Assembly: GCA_018806915.1 (NCBI GenBank)
Contig: JAGKQI010000074.1
Location: 124,001 to 188,000, forward strand
Direction of reading: 5' to 3'
DNA length: 64,000 nucleotides
Source: Phytophthora colocasiae
Taxonomy: Eukaryota; Oomycota; Peronosporomycetes; Peronosporales; Peronosporaceae
Shown here: positions 1-10,004 of the stretch, piece after piece
How the letters are laid out: the number at the start of each line of letters is the position of its first letter
Position numbering within the stretch: the stretch's first letter is position 1
Notes under the pieces: model-generated
What the model was told of the DNA's origin: nothing
Seen by the model: only the letters and a program-made list of their open reading frames with translations
Databases searched by the model: none
Position numbers and translations under genes: made by a program

Positions 1-439
1 TCTCCTCAATCGGCGTGTATGGGTCAGGTTGGTTGCAGAAGATGACGTCGACGTAGTCGAGTTGCAGGCGCTTGAGTGAGCCCTTAGCACCTTCGACGAT
101 GTGTTTGCGGCTGAGTCCGCGGTCGTTCGGACCTGCCAAGTCGAATCGTTTCGCTCCGAAGAAAACTTTCGTGGTGATGACGAGGTCCTCACGACTCCAG
201 ACGCCGTCAGTGATACCCTGGCGGATAGCGAAGCCCATGTTCTTCTCAGCCAGACCATCACCGTACGTCTCTGCGTTATCGAAGAGGTTGATACCATGCT
301 GGAACGCGAGCTTCATGATGTCGTACCAGCGGTCGGGGGTGTAGAGCTCGCTGACGTCCGTCCAACTACCAAGGCCGAACTTGGAGACGAGAAGTCCCGA
401 GTTTCCGAGGAAGCGGTAGGTCATGGGAACAGCAGACAT
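1..439 (-). CDS. Aldo-keto reductase / Kv-channel beta-subunit-like, C-terminus beyond left edge
   Basis: Reading leftward from the ATG at 439, 146 codons stay open to the window edge. The product begins with the AKR entry strand (MTYRFLGNSGLLVSKFGLG) and continues with FDNAETYGDG, which holds the catalytic Asp and Tyr, then VITTKVFFG with the catalytic Lys, and YVDVIFCNQPD. The tetrad His would lie outside the window. FDNAETYG and the overall register are those of voltage-gated potassium channel beta subunits, soluble NADPH-dependent aldo-keto reductases that can associate with Kv channels. A decayed paralogue lies at 5108-5494. The start is 12 bp from a TTAA at which a piggyBac element is inserted, so the native promoter is now at about 4830-5030. 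Family assignment is firm; channel association is inference. Confidence 0.85.
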   Translation of the reverse strand, partial: MSAVPMTYRFLGNSGLLVSKFGLGSWTDVSELYTPDRWYDIMKLAFQHGINLFDNAETYGDGLAEKNMGFAIRQGITDGVWSREDLVITTKVFFGAKRFDLAGPNDRGLSRKHIVEGAKGSLKRLQLDYVDVIFCNQPDPYTPIEE

Positions 440-495
440 GGTGGAGTGACTTAACCCCCCAACACTAACGGGATTTTCGTCGTTCTGTAAAGGCG

Positions 496-520
496 AACAT
501 GTTGTTAAAAACAACATGTT
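496..520. repeat. Subterminal hairpin of E1, left
   Basis: AACATGTTGTT and its reverse complement flank AAA, giving 11 bp perfect arms. The same palindrome core recurs at 673-680, 2270-2277, 2303-2310 and, with small changes, at 633, 3185 and 3709. It probably serves as a transposase binding site; that role is inferred from position only. Confidence 0.7.
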
Positions 521-838
521 AATGCCAGGCTATACTTGATATTTGTATGCTCCTCTAAAGTACGCTGCCTGGTTTTGAAATGCTGGACTGGATCAATGTA
601 CAAGGACGGCCCTGTCGCACGACCTTGTCCATACATGTTGTCAAATACTCCAACGGTCAGAGTTGATTTGTCAACATGTTGTATATCCGCTATGAGCATG
701 TTGGCCCTTTTACTAGAAATGCACAAACTGTGTAAGATCGATGAGCAAAAGATAGACGTGTCGCCACGACTTCGCCACTAACTCCAATTGACACGCAAGG
801 AATGTATTTTTCTTAGCAGGCCTCCTACCAAAGCCAGC

Positions 839-3800
839 CTACGCGTCCCCGGCTTCCTCCACCTCGGCCACGTCTTCCACCACCTCGGCTGCATCTTCCT
901 CCTCCTCAGCCGCGCCGGCGCCCCCGCTCTGGCGTTTCTTCTTCCCGAGGCCACGCATCTGAATGTCGCGGCCAACGAGTGGTCGCGGCCGCTCACTCCC
1001 ATTCTTCCACTTCGTGTGCCAAATCTGGAAGCACGTGAGCATGTTGCCCGGGTAGTGCTGAGGGCGCACGCGGTCGCATAGGTAAACACTTCACACACAG
1101 CACAACAAAGCAAGGTTAGATCCCCCTAAAATGGCATGACATACGACGATACTTACAATTTGCCGTCCTTGCTGCAGGCCGCGCAGAAGAAGCGACTAGC
1201 AGATCTCTCGCCAACTTTACGCTTCCTCAAGGAGCAGACTTTGCATTGGTGTTGGGCCTTCTTGCGGTGCTCCTTGTTTTCCCCGAAACGGCTCCAGTCC
1301 TTGAAAGTGACGAGTTTGTGTTCGGCAGCCGCCGCGGTGGGTATGTCAACATGCGTAGCAGGCACGGGTGAAAGCATCTGCACCACAAAAGTCGTTAGTA
1401 TTGATCAGCGCTGTCCGAGCAACATCAATCAGTACCACATTGGCGAAGTCACTGGCCGTTAGCTCAAGCATCTGTGCCTGCAGGAGGCGCAGGAACGTGG
1501 CATGGTCTGCGGGGCCTTCGTTGCGCAGCTTCCGAGCTTCCCGATACACGATGTATGCATTTACAATCGCCATGTCTACTAAACCGAGGAAAATGGTCTT
1601 GTAATATTTCTTGAAGACGACTGCGAGCTGCAGCGAGTACCGCTGGAGGCGGAGCTGGTCATGGTTGTCAACCCCACCCATCCATCGATGATAATCACGC
1701 ATCATGGACGGGCAAGGGACGACGACTTTCTTCCCTCCTGGAAGCCGTCTCTCTGTGAAGGTAAGTTCAAAAAAGCATACAAAAAACAAGTGATTAGCAC
1801 ATGAGAGACATCAAACTGACCAGCCGCACGTACCGCACGACTTCATCTCGCGGCTTGCACCTGTAGCGAGGAACTGGACTGGCAAACGGTCCCACCACAG
1901 CAGCGCCGTCACCTGCGGCACGTTTTTCAACACGGCCATCTTCGTAGACCCGCGAGGCACACTGCGAGGACGTGTGGCGTGCTCAGATGTCACCGCCGCG
2001 GGGTAGCCCGCTTTGTTCGCCTGGATGGTGCCTATACTATATATGTTGCGGCTCAGCAACTGGAGCGCAAGTTGCAGGGACGTGTAAAAGCGATCCGTCA
2101 CGACGGCGTGGAAAACGCCGTCCTCCGGAGGAGGCAACACTTCGTGCAAATTCCGGACAACAGCAGCGGGACCTGCATTTGGGTCGCTTGTTCGCTGATT
2201 CGCCTCCCAGCTCGTTGGCATGCTGGTTTTTTCCACAAAAGATCTCAAGTCTACCACGGCACCACATACAACATGTTCGTTAGCAAACAAGAGGGTGTAT
2301 ACAACATGTTGAACTTTGCCAAAAAAAGTCTCGCGAACCCCATCATGGGGCCGCGAGACTTTCTTTTTGGCGCCACATCCAAAAATGCATCACACACAGG
2401 CACACATGCATCCAGTACACACACGCAACAACTCCAGCACGCAACGTACCGCAAGCAGTATGCAGTATCAGCACAGCACGTCATGAACAGCTTGGTGCCC
2501 CATTTGTGGGGTTTGTCCTTGAGAAACTGGCGCGTCACGTTGTGTCTGCTACGCGATGGGATCATCGCCTCGTCAAACGCTAGCACTGGAGGCACCTTGT
2601 ACCCTGAACGGAACGTCTGCTGCAGTTTTTGCACCACCGGTCTCACCTTCCACGCTCTGTCCGTTGCGGCCCTGGGGTCCGCGTTGTCTGAGAAGTGGAG
2701 GTTCTGCATTATACGCCCGAAGCGGGCCTTGGACATGTAGCGGCCGAACGTACCAGTCGGGACAGCTCCAGTAGCCGATGTCGCCCAGTGATCAGCAAGA
2801 CGTCGTAAGTGAGGGCACAGCATGCGTGCCACCAGTAAACCAATGCACCGCACAATTTCGTGGCCTTTGATGTCTTTGTGCTTCTTTGTTTCAGCTTCCA
2901 TGACTTGGTCACGTGTTACGTCCTTCCCGGCATCTCTCTGCTTCCGGTGCATTCGATCGACTCTCTCGTTCAGGTGCTGATTGTAATATCGATTGCTTTC
3001 CACAGCAATTCTACTCCACAGAGACCTGGGCATGAAAAACAAGAACAAATCCAACGGCGACTCCGCCTTTGCCAGCACCTCATCCGTCGGTCCATACTCA
3101 CCACTGTACAATCCAGGATAGTTGGTATCAGCAGGAAATGAGGTCAGATCTAATGCAGTCATAGACAACATGAGAAACATTAGTACATGTTGTATATCCA
3201 ACATGAACAACTACCACGTACCCATGTTCCAGCCGTCCGCGCGCACCTTCTTGAGCGCCTTTGGATCTTGTGCAAGCACCGCCATCTCCTCGCGCGTCAA
3301 CTCGGTCCAGCTGTCCATCGTGGCGTCCCACTCTCTTGGCAAATTCTGCACAGATTCACGCAGCCGCTGCGTCGCAAGCCGCTTGTAGGCGTTCTTCCTC
3401 TGGCGCTCGGCAATTGCCACGCCATCTAACCCGTCGTCACTGCTATCATCCTCCACATCCTCTTCGGGTTCGTCTTCCTGTTCCTCCTCCTCCATTCCAC
3501 CCTCTCCGCCCGCGTCGCCTTGCTCAACATACCAGCCTTCAGAATCGGAGCTGTCCCCCTCCACATCTGAGGTCATTCCAGCGTCAGGTTCTGCGTTTTC
3601 GTCGACCGCGGCAATATCCGGCGAGTCAGAACTGTCCTGCTGCATATTCATATTCAAGGTACTGTAGCCAATCGAAACACAACATCAGTTACTACTTGTT
3701 AGAATTCAAACATGTTGTATAATATATCATAACACCACAGCTTACCGAACAGGCGTTCTTGTTAGTCTCGGTATTGCAATCGGGGTGTCAGTCAATGGTT

Positions 3801-4557
3801 CATCAGGCTCCTGCACAACTGATGAGTCTCTGCTCGTGCACAAAAGAAGTTAGTATGATGTCTTTACAGAGAATGCACGAGTCACGTACCCGACCGACGA
3901 TACATCTTCGCTTTCGGAGTTCGCGTCGTCTTCCGCATCCTGCGGTACGTGTGGGCTCGTCCTGCGCTTCTTCTTTCCTGCGGCTCCACTTGCTGCCTTT
4001 GCCCCACCTGCCGTTCGCTTTGTCCCTGACTCCTTCTCCAGGCGTCCAAGTGCTTCAGCACGGGCTGCAGCACCGCGCTTCTCCTCCATCTCCAGTCTGC
4101 GTCTCTCCTTCATATGTGCCAGCTTCTTTCGGGTCTCCGCAGAAGCAGCTCGCGCTACAGCCCTCGTTTCTTGCACTATCCTATTCTCTCGTGCCACGCG
4201 TGCAAGCTCCTTCTTCGACAGCTTCTTCGGAGGGCCTGCAGCAGCTGCCTTTTCAGTACCGCGCTTTCCTTTCTTCTTCGCGTCCTTTGCGCCATTCTCC
4301 TTCTCGATCAAAGACCGGTAAGCGGCAAGCTTCCCCATAGGCGGTGGTGGTAGCGCGCCGGCCGGTCGGGGCACACGCCCTGTCATTGCTTGCTGTTGCT
4401 GTGGTGCTGCAGTCCCGAAGTCAGCGTCGGTCTCTCTCTCCCCAGCAATGAATGCGCGATGCTCGGAGATGGCTCGGCGACGATCGGCTGGTCCCAACCC
4501 TGACAACCGCGCCTTGAAAGCTTCTGACTCGGCGCGAGTTTCGCGTCTCGGTGCCAT
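839..4557 (-). pseudogene. piggyBac transposase of E1 (DDE_Tnp_1_7), one frameshift
   Basis: Eight exons can be placed with GT-AG borders and matching phases: 4557-3890, 3829-3746, 3661-3222, 3149-2450, 2250-1834, 1752-1439, 1377-1157, 1088-839. The order is a Lys/Ala-rich coiled N-terminus, an acidic stretch, then the RNase-H-like core with three expected Asp residues: FDEAMIPSRS (about 2573), VVTDRFYTS (about 2094) and GGVDNHDQ (about 1668). A Cys-rich zinc domain follows (CKVC...FFCAAC) and an acidic tail. The exons sum to 3,094 nt, one more than a multiple of three, and the frame entering exon 5 (LEIFCGK) differs from the frame that encodes GPAAVVRNL. The likely culprit is the A6 run at 2227-2232. 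An in-frame start at 4753 is an alternative to 4557. The element is recent, but this copy is probably inactive. Confidence 0.8.
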
Positions 4558-4747
4558 GCTGTTCCTTCCGGGTTTTTTCTCGAATGACTGGTTTTGACGC
4601 GGCTCCAACCCCCACTCCCCCCTTTCCCAGCAATCAATCTGGGCGGTAAATGCTTTGTACAGGTGCTCCCCATCCCAGGCCTTTTTTGCAAAATTCTGAC
4701 CTACCCGCGTGCAAACCGACAGAAACTCTACGAAAAACCCAGTCCTT

Positions 4748-4772
4748 AACATGTTGTATTTAACAACATGTT
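4748..4772. repeat. Subterminal hairpin of E1, right
   Basis: AACATGTTGT and its reverse complement are separated by ATTTA. It is the mirror image of the left hairpin at 496-520 and lies about 53 bp inside the right TTAA. An ATG within it (4753) opens the reading frame that runs into transposase exon 1, so the hairpin may overlap the transcript start or the coding start. Confidence 0.7.
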
Positions 4773-4829
4773 GCGAAAAGGTCCGGAAAGCGATGTTGTC
4801 ATATACAACCGTAAGTGCTGGTGGGTTAA

Positions 4830-5107
4830 AGTGTTGGTAGTAGCTGGTAAATTCAACAATGGCCAAATGTTGCTTATCAAAGTTCTACGAGTAGCTCTGG
4901 ATTACGAAGAATTATCAGGTTTACGTTGATTACCAAGAGCTTTGCGGTCATTGGACAAGTTTCCTTCGACCAGCACAAGCTAGGAACAGCATCATCACTC
5001 ACATTTCCGTCAACAACAAGCGGTTAAAAAATATCCAGACACTACAGGTGAGAGGGTATACCAGGTTGTTGATGTCACCGGAAATCCGTTGACCAAAACC
5101 CAGTTTC
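4830..5107 (-). promoter_or_regulatory. Displaced upstream region of the aldo-keto reductase gene
   Basis: No gene is seen here. Short blocks match the region upstream of the reductase pseudogene at 5495-5650: AAATTCAACAATGGCCA against AAATTCAAGAATGGCCA, GGTCATTGGACAAG against AGTCATTGGGCGAG, and TTCCGTCAACAACAAG in both. Before E1 inserted, this stretch lay directly in front of the ATG now at 439. Confidence 0.65.
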
Positions 5108-5494
5108 GGCAGAAGATGACATCCACGTAGTCCTGCTCCAGTCGCTTGAGAGACGCCCTTGTGCCTTCGATGATTTGTTTGCGGCTCAGACCTTGCTCGT
5201 TAGGACCCGCTTTCGCCTAATACCCCTTGGATCCGAAGAAGATCTTGGTAGTGATGACCAAATCCTCATGAGACCACGTTCCTTCCGCGATTTCCTTCTT
5301 GATGGCAGCTCCCATGTTTCTCTCGGCGAGTCCACTACTCAGCGTGTGTCGAAGAAGTTGATTCCGTGGTCGAAAGCCAACTTCATCATGTCGTACCAGG
5401 CTTCAGCCGTGTGCTTCTCGCTGACATCCATCCAACTGCCTAGTGAGAGCTTGGAGACGAGAAGACCGGAATCTCCTAGGAAACGGTACGTCAT
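5108..5494 (-). pseudogene. Aldo-keto reductase pseudogene, tandem paralogue
   Basis: From the ATG at 5494 the frame reads MTYRFLGDSGLLVSKLSLG and stays open to FFDT. It then meets a stop after a deletion removing the AETYG catalytic segment. Homology resumes in another frame (LAERNMGAAIKKEI, DLVITTKIFFG), contains a further stop near 5219, and ends around DYVDVIFC, the same point at which the intact copy leaves the window. Loss of the catalytic Tyr region plus stops make it non-functional. Confidence 0.8.
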
Positions 5495-5686
5495 ACGTGA
5501 TTGTAGGAAAATTCAAGAATGGCCAGCTTACAAGAACGTTTTTGTTCAGCTTACCAAGACTTTCATAGTCATTGGGCGAGTTGATTTTCACCTGCATGAG
5601 CTCGAAACAGCATAAACAGAACCTTTTCCGTCAACAACAAGTGGCAATTGTTATCGAAATGCTATCCAAAGGCTACGGGTTGTTAG

Positions 5687-6625
5687 TTAGTACTGGATGA
5701 GCGGATGTACGGGCCACACGCGTTCGGACTGAAGCTCGACAGCTACAGGGTTGTCCACAAAGTGCACGTATTCATCGATAGTCATAAGCTCCTCTCGTCC
5801 TAATAACCACAGTATGAGGTCGTTAGGGGGCAGAAAGCTCTGGTCCGTATTGGAGAGATTCGTCAGACACTTGCGGATGTCTCCAGGAGGCATCGGGCCG
5901 ATCTTCTTGATGAATTTCAGGAGGTTCAGGAACGTCTCGATGATACATTGCGCTGCTGAATCATCTGCCCAATCGCTCGTATCATTCCGAGTCATGACGA
6001 TCTTCTTAAAGTACAGACCCTGCAGGATCCTAACGCCATGATCGTCGCAATTGGCCAGGACTTTCATCGAGTTGGCGTCAATAAGTCGTTGCTGCTGAAG
6101 CTGTTTGAGAATGGCTACAAATTGCTCTGCTGTCGTCTCCAGAAAGATGACGATGGTCGTGTCATGCAGCAATACAAGACCCGTAGCCTCGCACTGGATC
6201 TTGCTCAGTAGCTTAGCGAAGTATTCCTGCGTCTTGCGAGCATTGTCGATAGTTGAGTCCACTAACTTACCCAGAACGGCAGATCTCGATAGCCGCAAGT
6301 CGAATTTAGCAGAAGTTTTAGCGTTTAAGGAGCTGCTGCTTTGGTTATTCTCCGCTGTGGACTCCCCTCCGATCGTGACTTCAGTCTCTTGGAACTTCCG
6401 AGGCTGCGGAGGATGTACCAACGTCAAAACTTGCGATAACGAAGGCCCCAACAGCTCCAAAGCGTCGAAACTAGACTGCAAAGAGCTGGAGACAATATCT
6501 CCTTCCTCTGTACATTTATCTGCAGGCAAACGGAGGCGAGAACCGCTAGTAGCGAGTGACTGAGACGATGCTGAATGCCCTGGAGCACGCGTAGACTTCC
6601 TGCGAGTCACTTGAGGCTTCTCCAT
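5687..6625 (-). CDS. Uncharacterised protein, weakly TEX47/BLUF-fold-like
   Basis: A single-exon frame of 312 residues starts at an ATG at 6625. The first 100 residues are Ser/Thr-rich and probably disordered. Residues of about 140-230 form an alternating helix-strand region (TGLVLLHDTTIVIFLETT, ILQGLYFKKIVMTRND, SDWADD) that resembles the BLUF-like domain of TEX47/C7orf62 proteins, which tend to be found in flagellated eukaryotes. That would fit zoospore-forming oomycetes, but the match is by eye and no flavin-binding residues can be confirmed. It is transcribed divergently from the ABC transporter, with 674 bp between the two starts. Confidence 0.6.
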   Translation of the reverse strand: MEKPQVTRRKSTRAPGHSASSQSLATSGSRLRLPADKCTEEGDIVSSSLQSSFDALELLGPSLSQVLTLVHPPQPRKFQETEVTIGGESTAENNQSSSSLNAKTSAKFDLRLSRSAVLGKLVDSTIDNARKTQEYFAKLLSKIQCEATGLVLLHDTTIVIFLETTAEQFVAILKQLQQQRLIDANSMKVLANCDDHGVRILQGLYFKKIVMTRNDTSDWADDSAAQCIIETFLNLLKFIKKIGPMPPGDIRKCLTNLSNTDQSFLPPNDLILWLLGREELMTIDEYVHFVDNPVAVELQSERVWPVHPLIQY

Positions 6626-7299
6626 GAGCTTTTAAGGGCCACGCGACGAGTCGTTTTGTATGGATTTGGTACAAACTGGCAAAGAGCAATAGACTGAAAC
6701 TACTAACTGACAAACTGAAGTATAAGTAAGTGCAAGGCAACTTCAACTTGTATTTGTGTTAAACCAGTACACAATGTACTGTACTTGCGTTTTACGTCAA
6801 CGGAAGTGCATGGTAGCCAATGGGATCACTGGAAAAGTACAGTATTACATGTAAGATCATGTTTCATTTCCTGTCTATTCAGATGCCATTATTCACTGTG
6901 TCAGCCAACAATTTCTGAGTTGTTCTAAATATACCTTCACAAATGTATTGAGTAAGAATGATGCGAAGTTACGAAATGTTCACTGTACTGCACGTTGGAT
7001 CCCGACATCTGGTGCCGACGCCTCACAACTGAAAGCATCGTGTGACGCACAGACCTCTCCTGTTCCTGTCTCTCTGAGCTTATGGCAGTGTTGTCTAAGT
7101 CTCACGCTGCCTCAGGTGCCGTGTCTATCGCATCTCTCGTACGTACACGCTTTCCCCACTCTTCTAAGTGGTCTACAGCCCACACAATCTCATTTTGAAC
7201 TGTGTCCGATATGTCGTGTCCCCTTTTGGCTAATTATAGGTCGCACTCGCCATTGCGATCCGCGAACATGGACAAAAGAAGGCGAACGCAGCCTTCACG
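6626..7299. promoter_or_regulatory. Shared divergent intergenic region
   Basis: It separates the minus-strand gene at 5687 from the plus-strand transporter at 7300. No coding segment is convincing. A TCATTTTGAAC segment at about 7190 resembles the oomycete initiator consensus and lies about 110 bp upstream of the transporter ATG. Confidence 0.4.
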
Positions 7300-9243
7300 A
7301 TGGAGTCCGAGTTCATGACGAAGAAGCAGGGCAGCAGGCAGAAAGTGGCGGTTAATAAGGAGTTTTACCGGCGCTTTCTACGGCTCTTCAAGGTCGTCGT
7401 GCCCGGGCCTTTCACTGCGGAAGTGGGTTTTGCAGCTTTAGTGGCCGTAATGCTCGTGGCACGCACGTCCTTCGACATTGTAGTGCTGCACACTTTCACA
7501 GCCATTGAGAGAGCCATCATCTCGCGCTCGCAGAAGGATTTCATGCAATATTTACGTCGTTTTGTGGCTATTATGTTGCCTATGAGCTGTGTCAACAGCT
7601 TGCTCAAGTACGGACACACAGAGCTGAGTCTGCGCTTTCGAACGAGACTCACGAGACATTTGTACGAGCAGTACGTCAAGGGTTTTGTCTACTACAAAGT
7701 GTCCAACTTGGACAATCGTATCTCCAATGCAGACCAATTGCTAACGGTGGACGTGGAACGCTTCAGTAATTCGGTGGCGGATCTGTACTCGAACATGTCC
7801 AAGCCACTACTGGATATCGCCATTTATGCGGTGAAATTGTCGTCGTCTATTGGAGTGGAAGGCCCCGTCATCATGTTGAGTTACTTGGTCGCTTCGGGCT
7901 TCTTCCTCACGTGGCTGAGACAACCTACTAGCAGATTTACCATTGCAGAACAGCAGATGGAAGGGAACTTCCGCTTCATGAACTCCAGACTTATCACGCA
8001 CAGTGAGGAGATCGCCTTCTACAACGGCAACGTGAGGGAGAAGCGTATTTTGGACCAGTCGTTCAACAGACTCATTGACTTGGTACGCAGTTCGCAACAG
8101 TTCCGATTCTCCATGAGTGTTATCGACAATATTGTGGCTAAGTATCTGGCAACGGTTGTGGGCTACGCTGTACTGTCGAAACCGTTCCTGGACATGTCGA
8201 ACAAGCGGTTGGAGCACTCCACGTACGCAGAGCGGATGGAGGACTATTTCCGATCTGGAAAAATGCTGCTGAAAATGTCAGAAGCCATGGGACGTCTGGT
8301 ACTGTCGGGTCGGGAGCTCACGCGTCTTGCTGGCTTTACTGCTCGAGTGACTGAGATGATGGAAGTGCTGACGGATCTGGATAAGGGGAAGTATCAACGC
8401 ACGATGCTCAAGGGAGAAGATGATGATTTCTCGGAAGAAAATAAGGCGCAGTCCACATCTGCTGAGTCGCTGGGTCTGTATCCGAACAAGGGCGAGATCC
8501 ACTACCAGGACCATGTGATTCACTTCCAAGACGTACCGCTGGTGACCCCCAACGGTGATGTACTGGTACCGTCCCTTAACATCAAGGTCAAGTCCGGTAT
8601 GAACGTGGTGGTGGCAGGACCCAATGGCTGTGGCAAGAGCTCTCTTTTCCGTATTCTTGGTGAACTGTGGCCAATGTTCGGTGGCCAGTTGACTAAACCG
8701 GAGCGCAATGGACTGTTCTACATCCCCCAGAGACCGTACCTGACGTTGGGCTCGCTTCGTGATCAGATTATCTACCCTCACTCCCTCAAGGAGATGCAAG
8801 CGTGTGGTCGAACGGATGAAGACTTGATGCACTACCTGGAGAAGGTTCAGCTGGGTCACCTTGTGGAACGTGAAGGCGGATGGGACGTCATTCACGACTG
8901 GGCCGATGTCCTGTCGGGCGGGGAGAAGCAGCGAGTGGCCATGGCGCGTCTGTTCTACCACAAGCCTCAGTTCGCCATTCTGGATGAATGTACTTCTGCT
9001 GTCAGCGTTGACGTTGAAGGTGCTATGTACAGCTACTGCCGGGAGCAGAACATCACGCTCTTCACGGTGTCGCATCGCAAGTCGCTGTGGTCATACCATG
9101 AATATGTGCTACGGGTGCGTTCTCTACTTGAATGTTGTTTCTACCACACTAACTCTTTGATCTTTTGTTGCTTGCAGTTCGACGGCCGTGGGCACTACGA
9201 GTTCAAGAAAATAGACGAGGCTGACGAGGCTTTCGGCTCTTAA
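7300..9243 (+). CDS. ABC transporter subfamily D half transporter (PMP70/ALDP-like)
   Basis: The ATG is at 7300. An N-terminal transmembrane domain contains the subfamily-D EEA-like segment (SEEIAFYNGN, near residue 237). One nucleotide-binding domain follows, with Walker A GPNGCGKSS (near 439), signature LSGGEKQRVAMARL (near 538) and Walker B FAILDE (near 557). ABCD proteins dimerise in the peroxisomal membrane and import fatty acyl-CoA. A 63-nt intron at 9115-9177 (GTGCGT...TTGCAG, with a CTAAC branch-like site) interrupts the extreme C-terminus and is divisible by three without a stop, so retention would add 21 residues. Spliced length is 626 residues, near the usual 650-660 of ABCD3. The substrate is inferred from the family. 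Confidence 0.92.
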   Translation: MESEFMTKKQGSRQKVAVNKEFYRRFLRLFKVVVPGPFTAEVGFAALVAVMLVARTSFDIVVLHTFTAIERAIISRSQKDFMQYLRRFVAIMLPMSCVNSLLKYGHTELSLRFRTRLTRHLYEQYVKGFVYYKVSNLDNRISNADQLLTVDVERFSNSVADLYSNMSKPLLDIAIYAVKLSSSIGVEGPVIMLSYLVASGFFLTWLRQPTSRFTIAEQQMEGNFRFMNSRLITHSEEIAFYNGNVREKRILDQSFNRLIDLVRSSQQFRFSMSVIDNIVAKYLATVVGYAVLSKPFLDMSNKRLEHSTYAERMEDYFRSGKMLLKMSEAMGRLVLSGRELTRLAGFTARVTEMMEVLTDLDKGKYQRTMLKGEDDDFSEENKAQSTSAESLGLYPNKGEIHYQDHVIHFQDVPLVTPNGDVLVPSLNIKVKSGMNVVVAGPNGCGKSSLFRILGELWPMFGGQLTKPERNGLFYIPQRPYLTLGSLRDQIIYPHSLKEMQACGRTDEDLMHYLEKVQLGHLVEREGGWDVIHDWADVLSGGEKQRVAMARLFYHKPQFAILDECTSAVSVDVEGAMYSYCREQNITLFTVSHRKSLWSYHEYVLRVRSLLECCFYHTNSLIFCCLQFDGRGHYEFKKIDEADEAFGS

Positions 9244-9395
9244 AACCACAGATATACCCGACCCACTTTGCTTGATGACAAGCTTAGTATTTGTCCTCGA
9301 TCCCAATTAACCCTTTGAACACGTTATTCACCTGTATCTATGTCTTTATTAGGTGCAAAATGGATCCAAAACCTCTGTAAGTTCTATCTCTAATT

Positions 9396-9794
9396 CTATC
9401 TCGCCATCGCCATGTTCTTGTCGTATCCCAGCAGGAAAAGCGCTTGCACCAGCTGATGTTCACGACGTCTCTCACTGTCGTTACCAAGAGCTTCTCTCCA
9501 GTTTTCCATCTCACTCAACGTCGTTTCCACCTCAGCAGAGTCCGAAGCCTTGAACAAGCGGGCGAAGAAAACTTTTCCCTGACTTCGAACTGCTGCATCA
9601 CGAACAGGGTCCAACAGCTCTCGTAACCAGATCCAGTTGTCGTCGTTAAGTACGGTATCCGCTACGCTCAAGTGCTCCAGTTCTTCTTGACGACCATCGT
9701 CACTACCGCAGGAGCTTGGTGGGGAATGAGTCGGAGTCGATTCTTGAGTGCTGAGCGTAGAGTTCAAAGCTTCGGACGTGAGTGAAGGTGCCAT
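9396..9794 (-). CDS. Small unknown protein
   Basis: A 132-residue frame begins at an ATG at 9794 (MAPSLTSEALNST) and ends 150 bp from the 3' end of the ABC transporter, convergently. The N-terminal 45 residues are Ser/Thr/Pro-rich. The rest is predicted helical (WIWLRELLDPVRDAAVRSQG...ALGNDSERRREHQLVQALFLLG). There is no signal peptide, membrane segment or recognised domain. Its composition and ordered-looking C-terminal half favour a real gene. Confidence 0.5.
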   Translation of the reverse strand: MAPSLTSEALNSTLSTQESTPTHSPPSSCGSDDGRQEELEHLSVADTVLNDDNWIWLRELLDPVRDAAVRSQGKVFFARLFKASDSAEVETTLSEMENWREALGNDSERRREHQLVQALFLLGYDKNMAMAR

Positions 9795-10004
9795 GGTTTA
9801 ATGCTGCAGGTTGGAGGCGAATTGCAATGTGATACAGGACTTGGAGGAAGCTCTGGAATCCCTCGAAGAGCTTTAGGACCTTATCGTCCGTTACTTGTGG
9901 CTTTTCGAAGCACTGGCTCTGACGATCCGAATCAGAAAAGTAAGTGAAGTAAGTCGTAAGTAGCGATAGTTCCGACTAGTTGAAGTGTGAAATTGTAGCC
10001 ATGT

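Larger units (their letters stand above)
455..4825 (-). mobile_element. piggyBac-like transposon E1 with TTAA target duplication
   Basis: TTAA occurs at 451-454 and 4826-4829. Inside these, the left end begins CCCCCCAACACTAACGG and the right end, reverse-complemented, begins CCCACCAGCACTTACGG: 14 of 17 positions agree. CCC next to TTAA is typical of piggyBac ends. The 4,371 bp between hold one multi-exon transposase on the minus strand and nothing else recognisable. Perfect or near-perfect hairpins built on AACATGTTGT lie close to both ends (496-520 and 4748-4772). The flanking sequence beyond 4829 resembles the promoter of the downstream reductase paralogue, which confirms the outer boundaries independently. 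Confidence 0.85.

Noticed and set aside
505..4763. TTAA at 505-508 and 4760-4763 as E1 borders
   Set aside because: They lie inside the AACATGTT hairpins and would leave palindromic flanks. The outer TTAAs at 451 and 4826 border matching CCC-type ends and agree with the paralogous upstream region.
8278..9075. 265-codon frame antisense to the ABC transporter
   Set aside because: It mirrors a highly conserved gene, and its composition is what the complementary strand of the nucleotide-binding domain would give.
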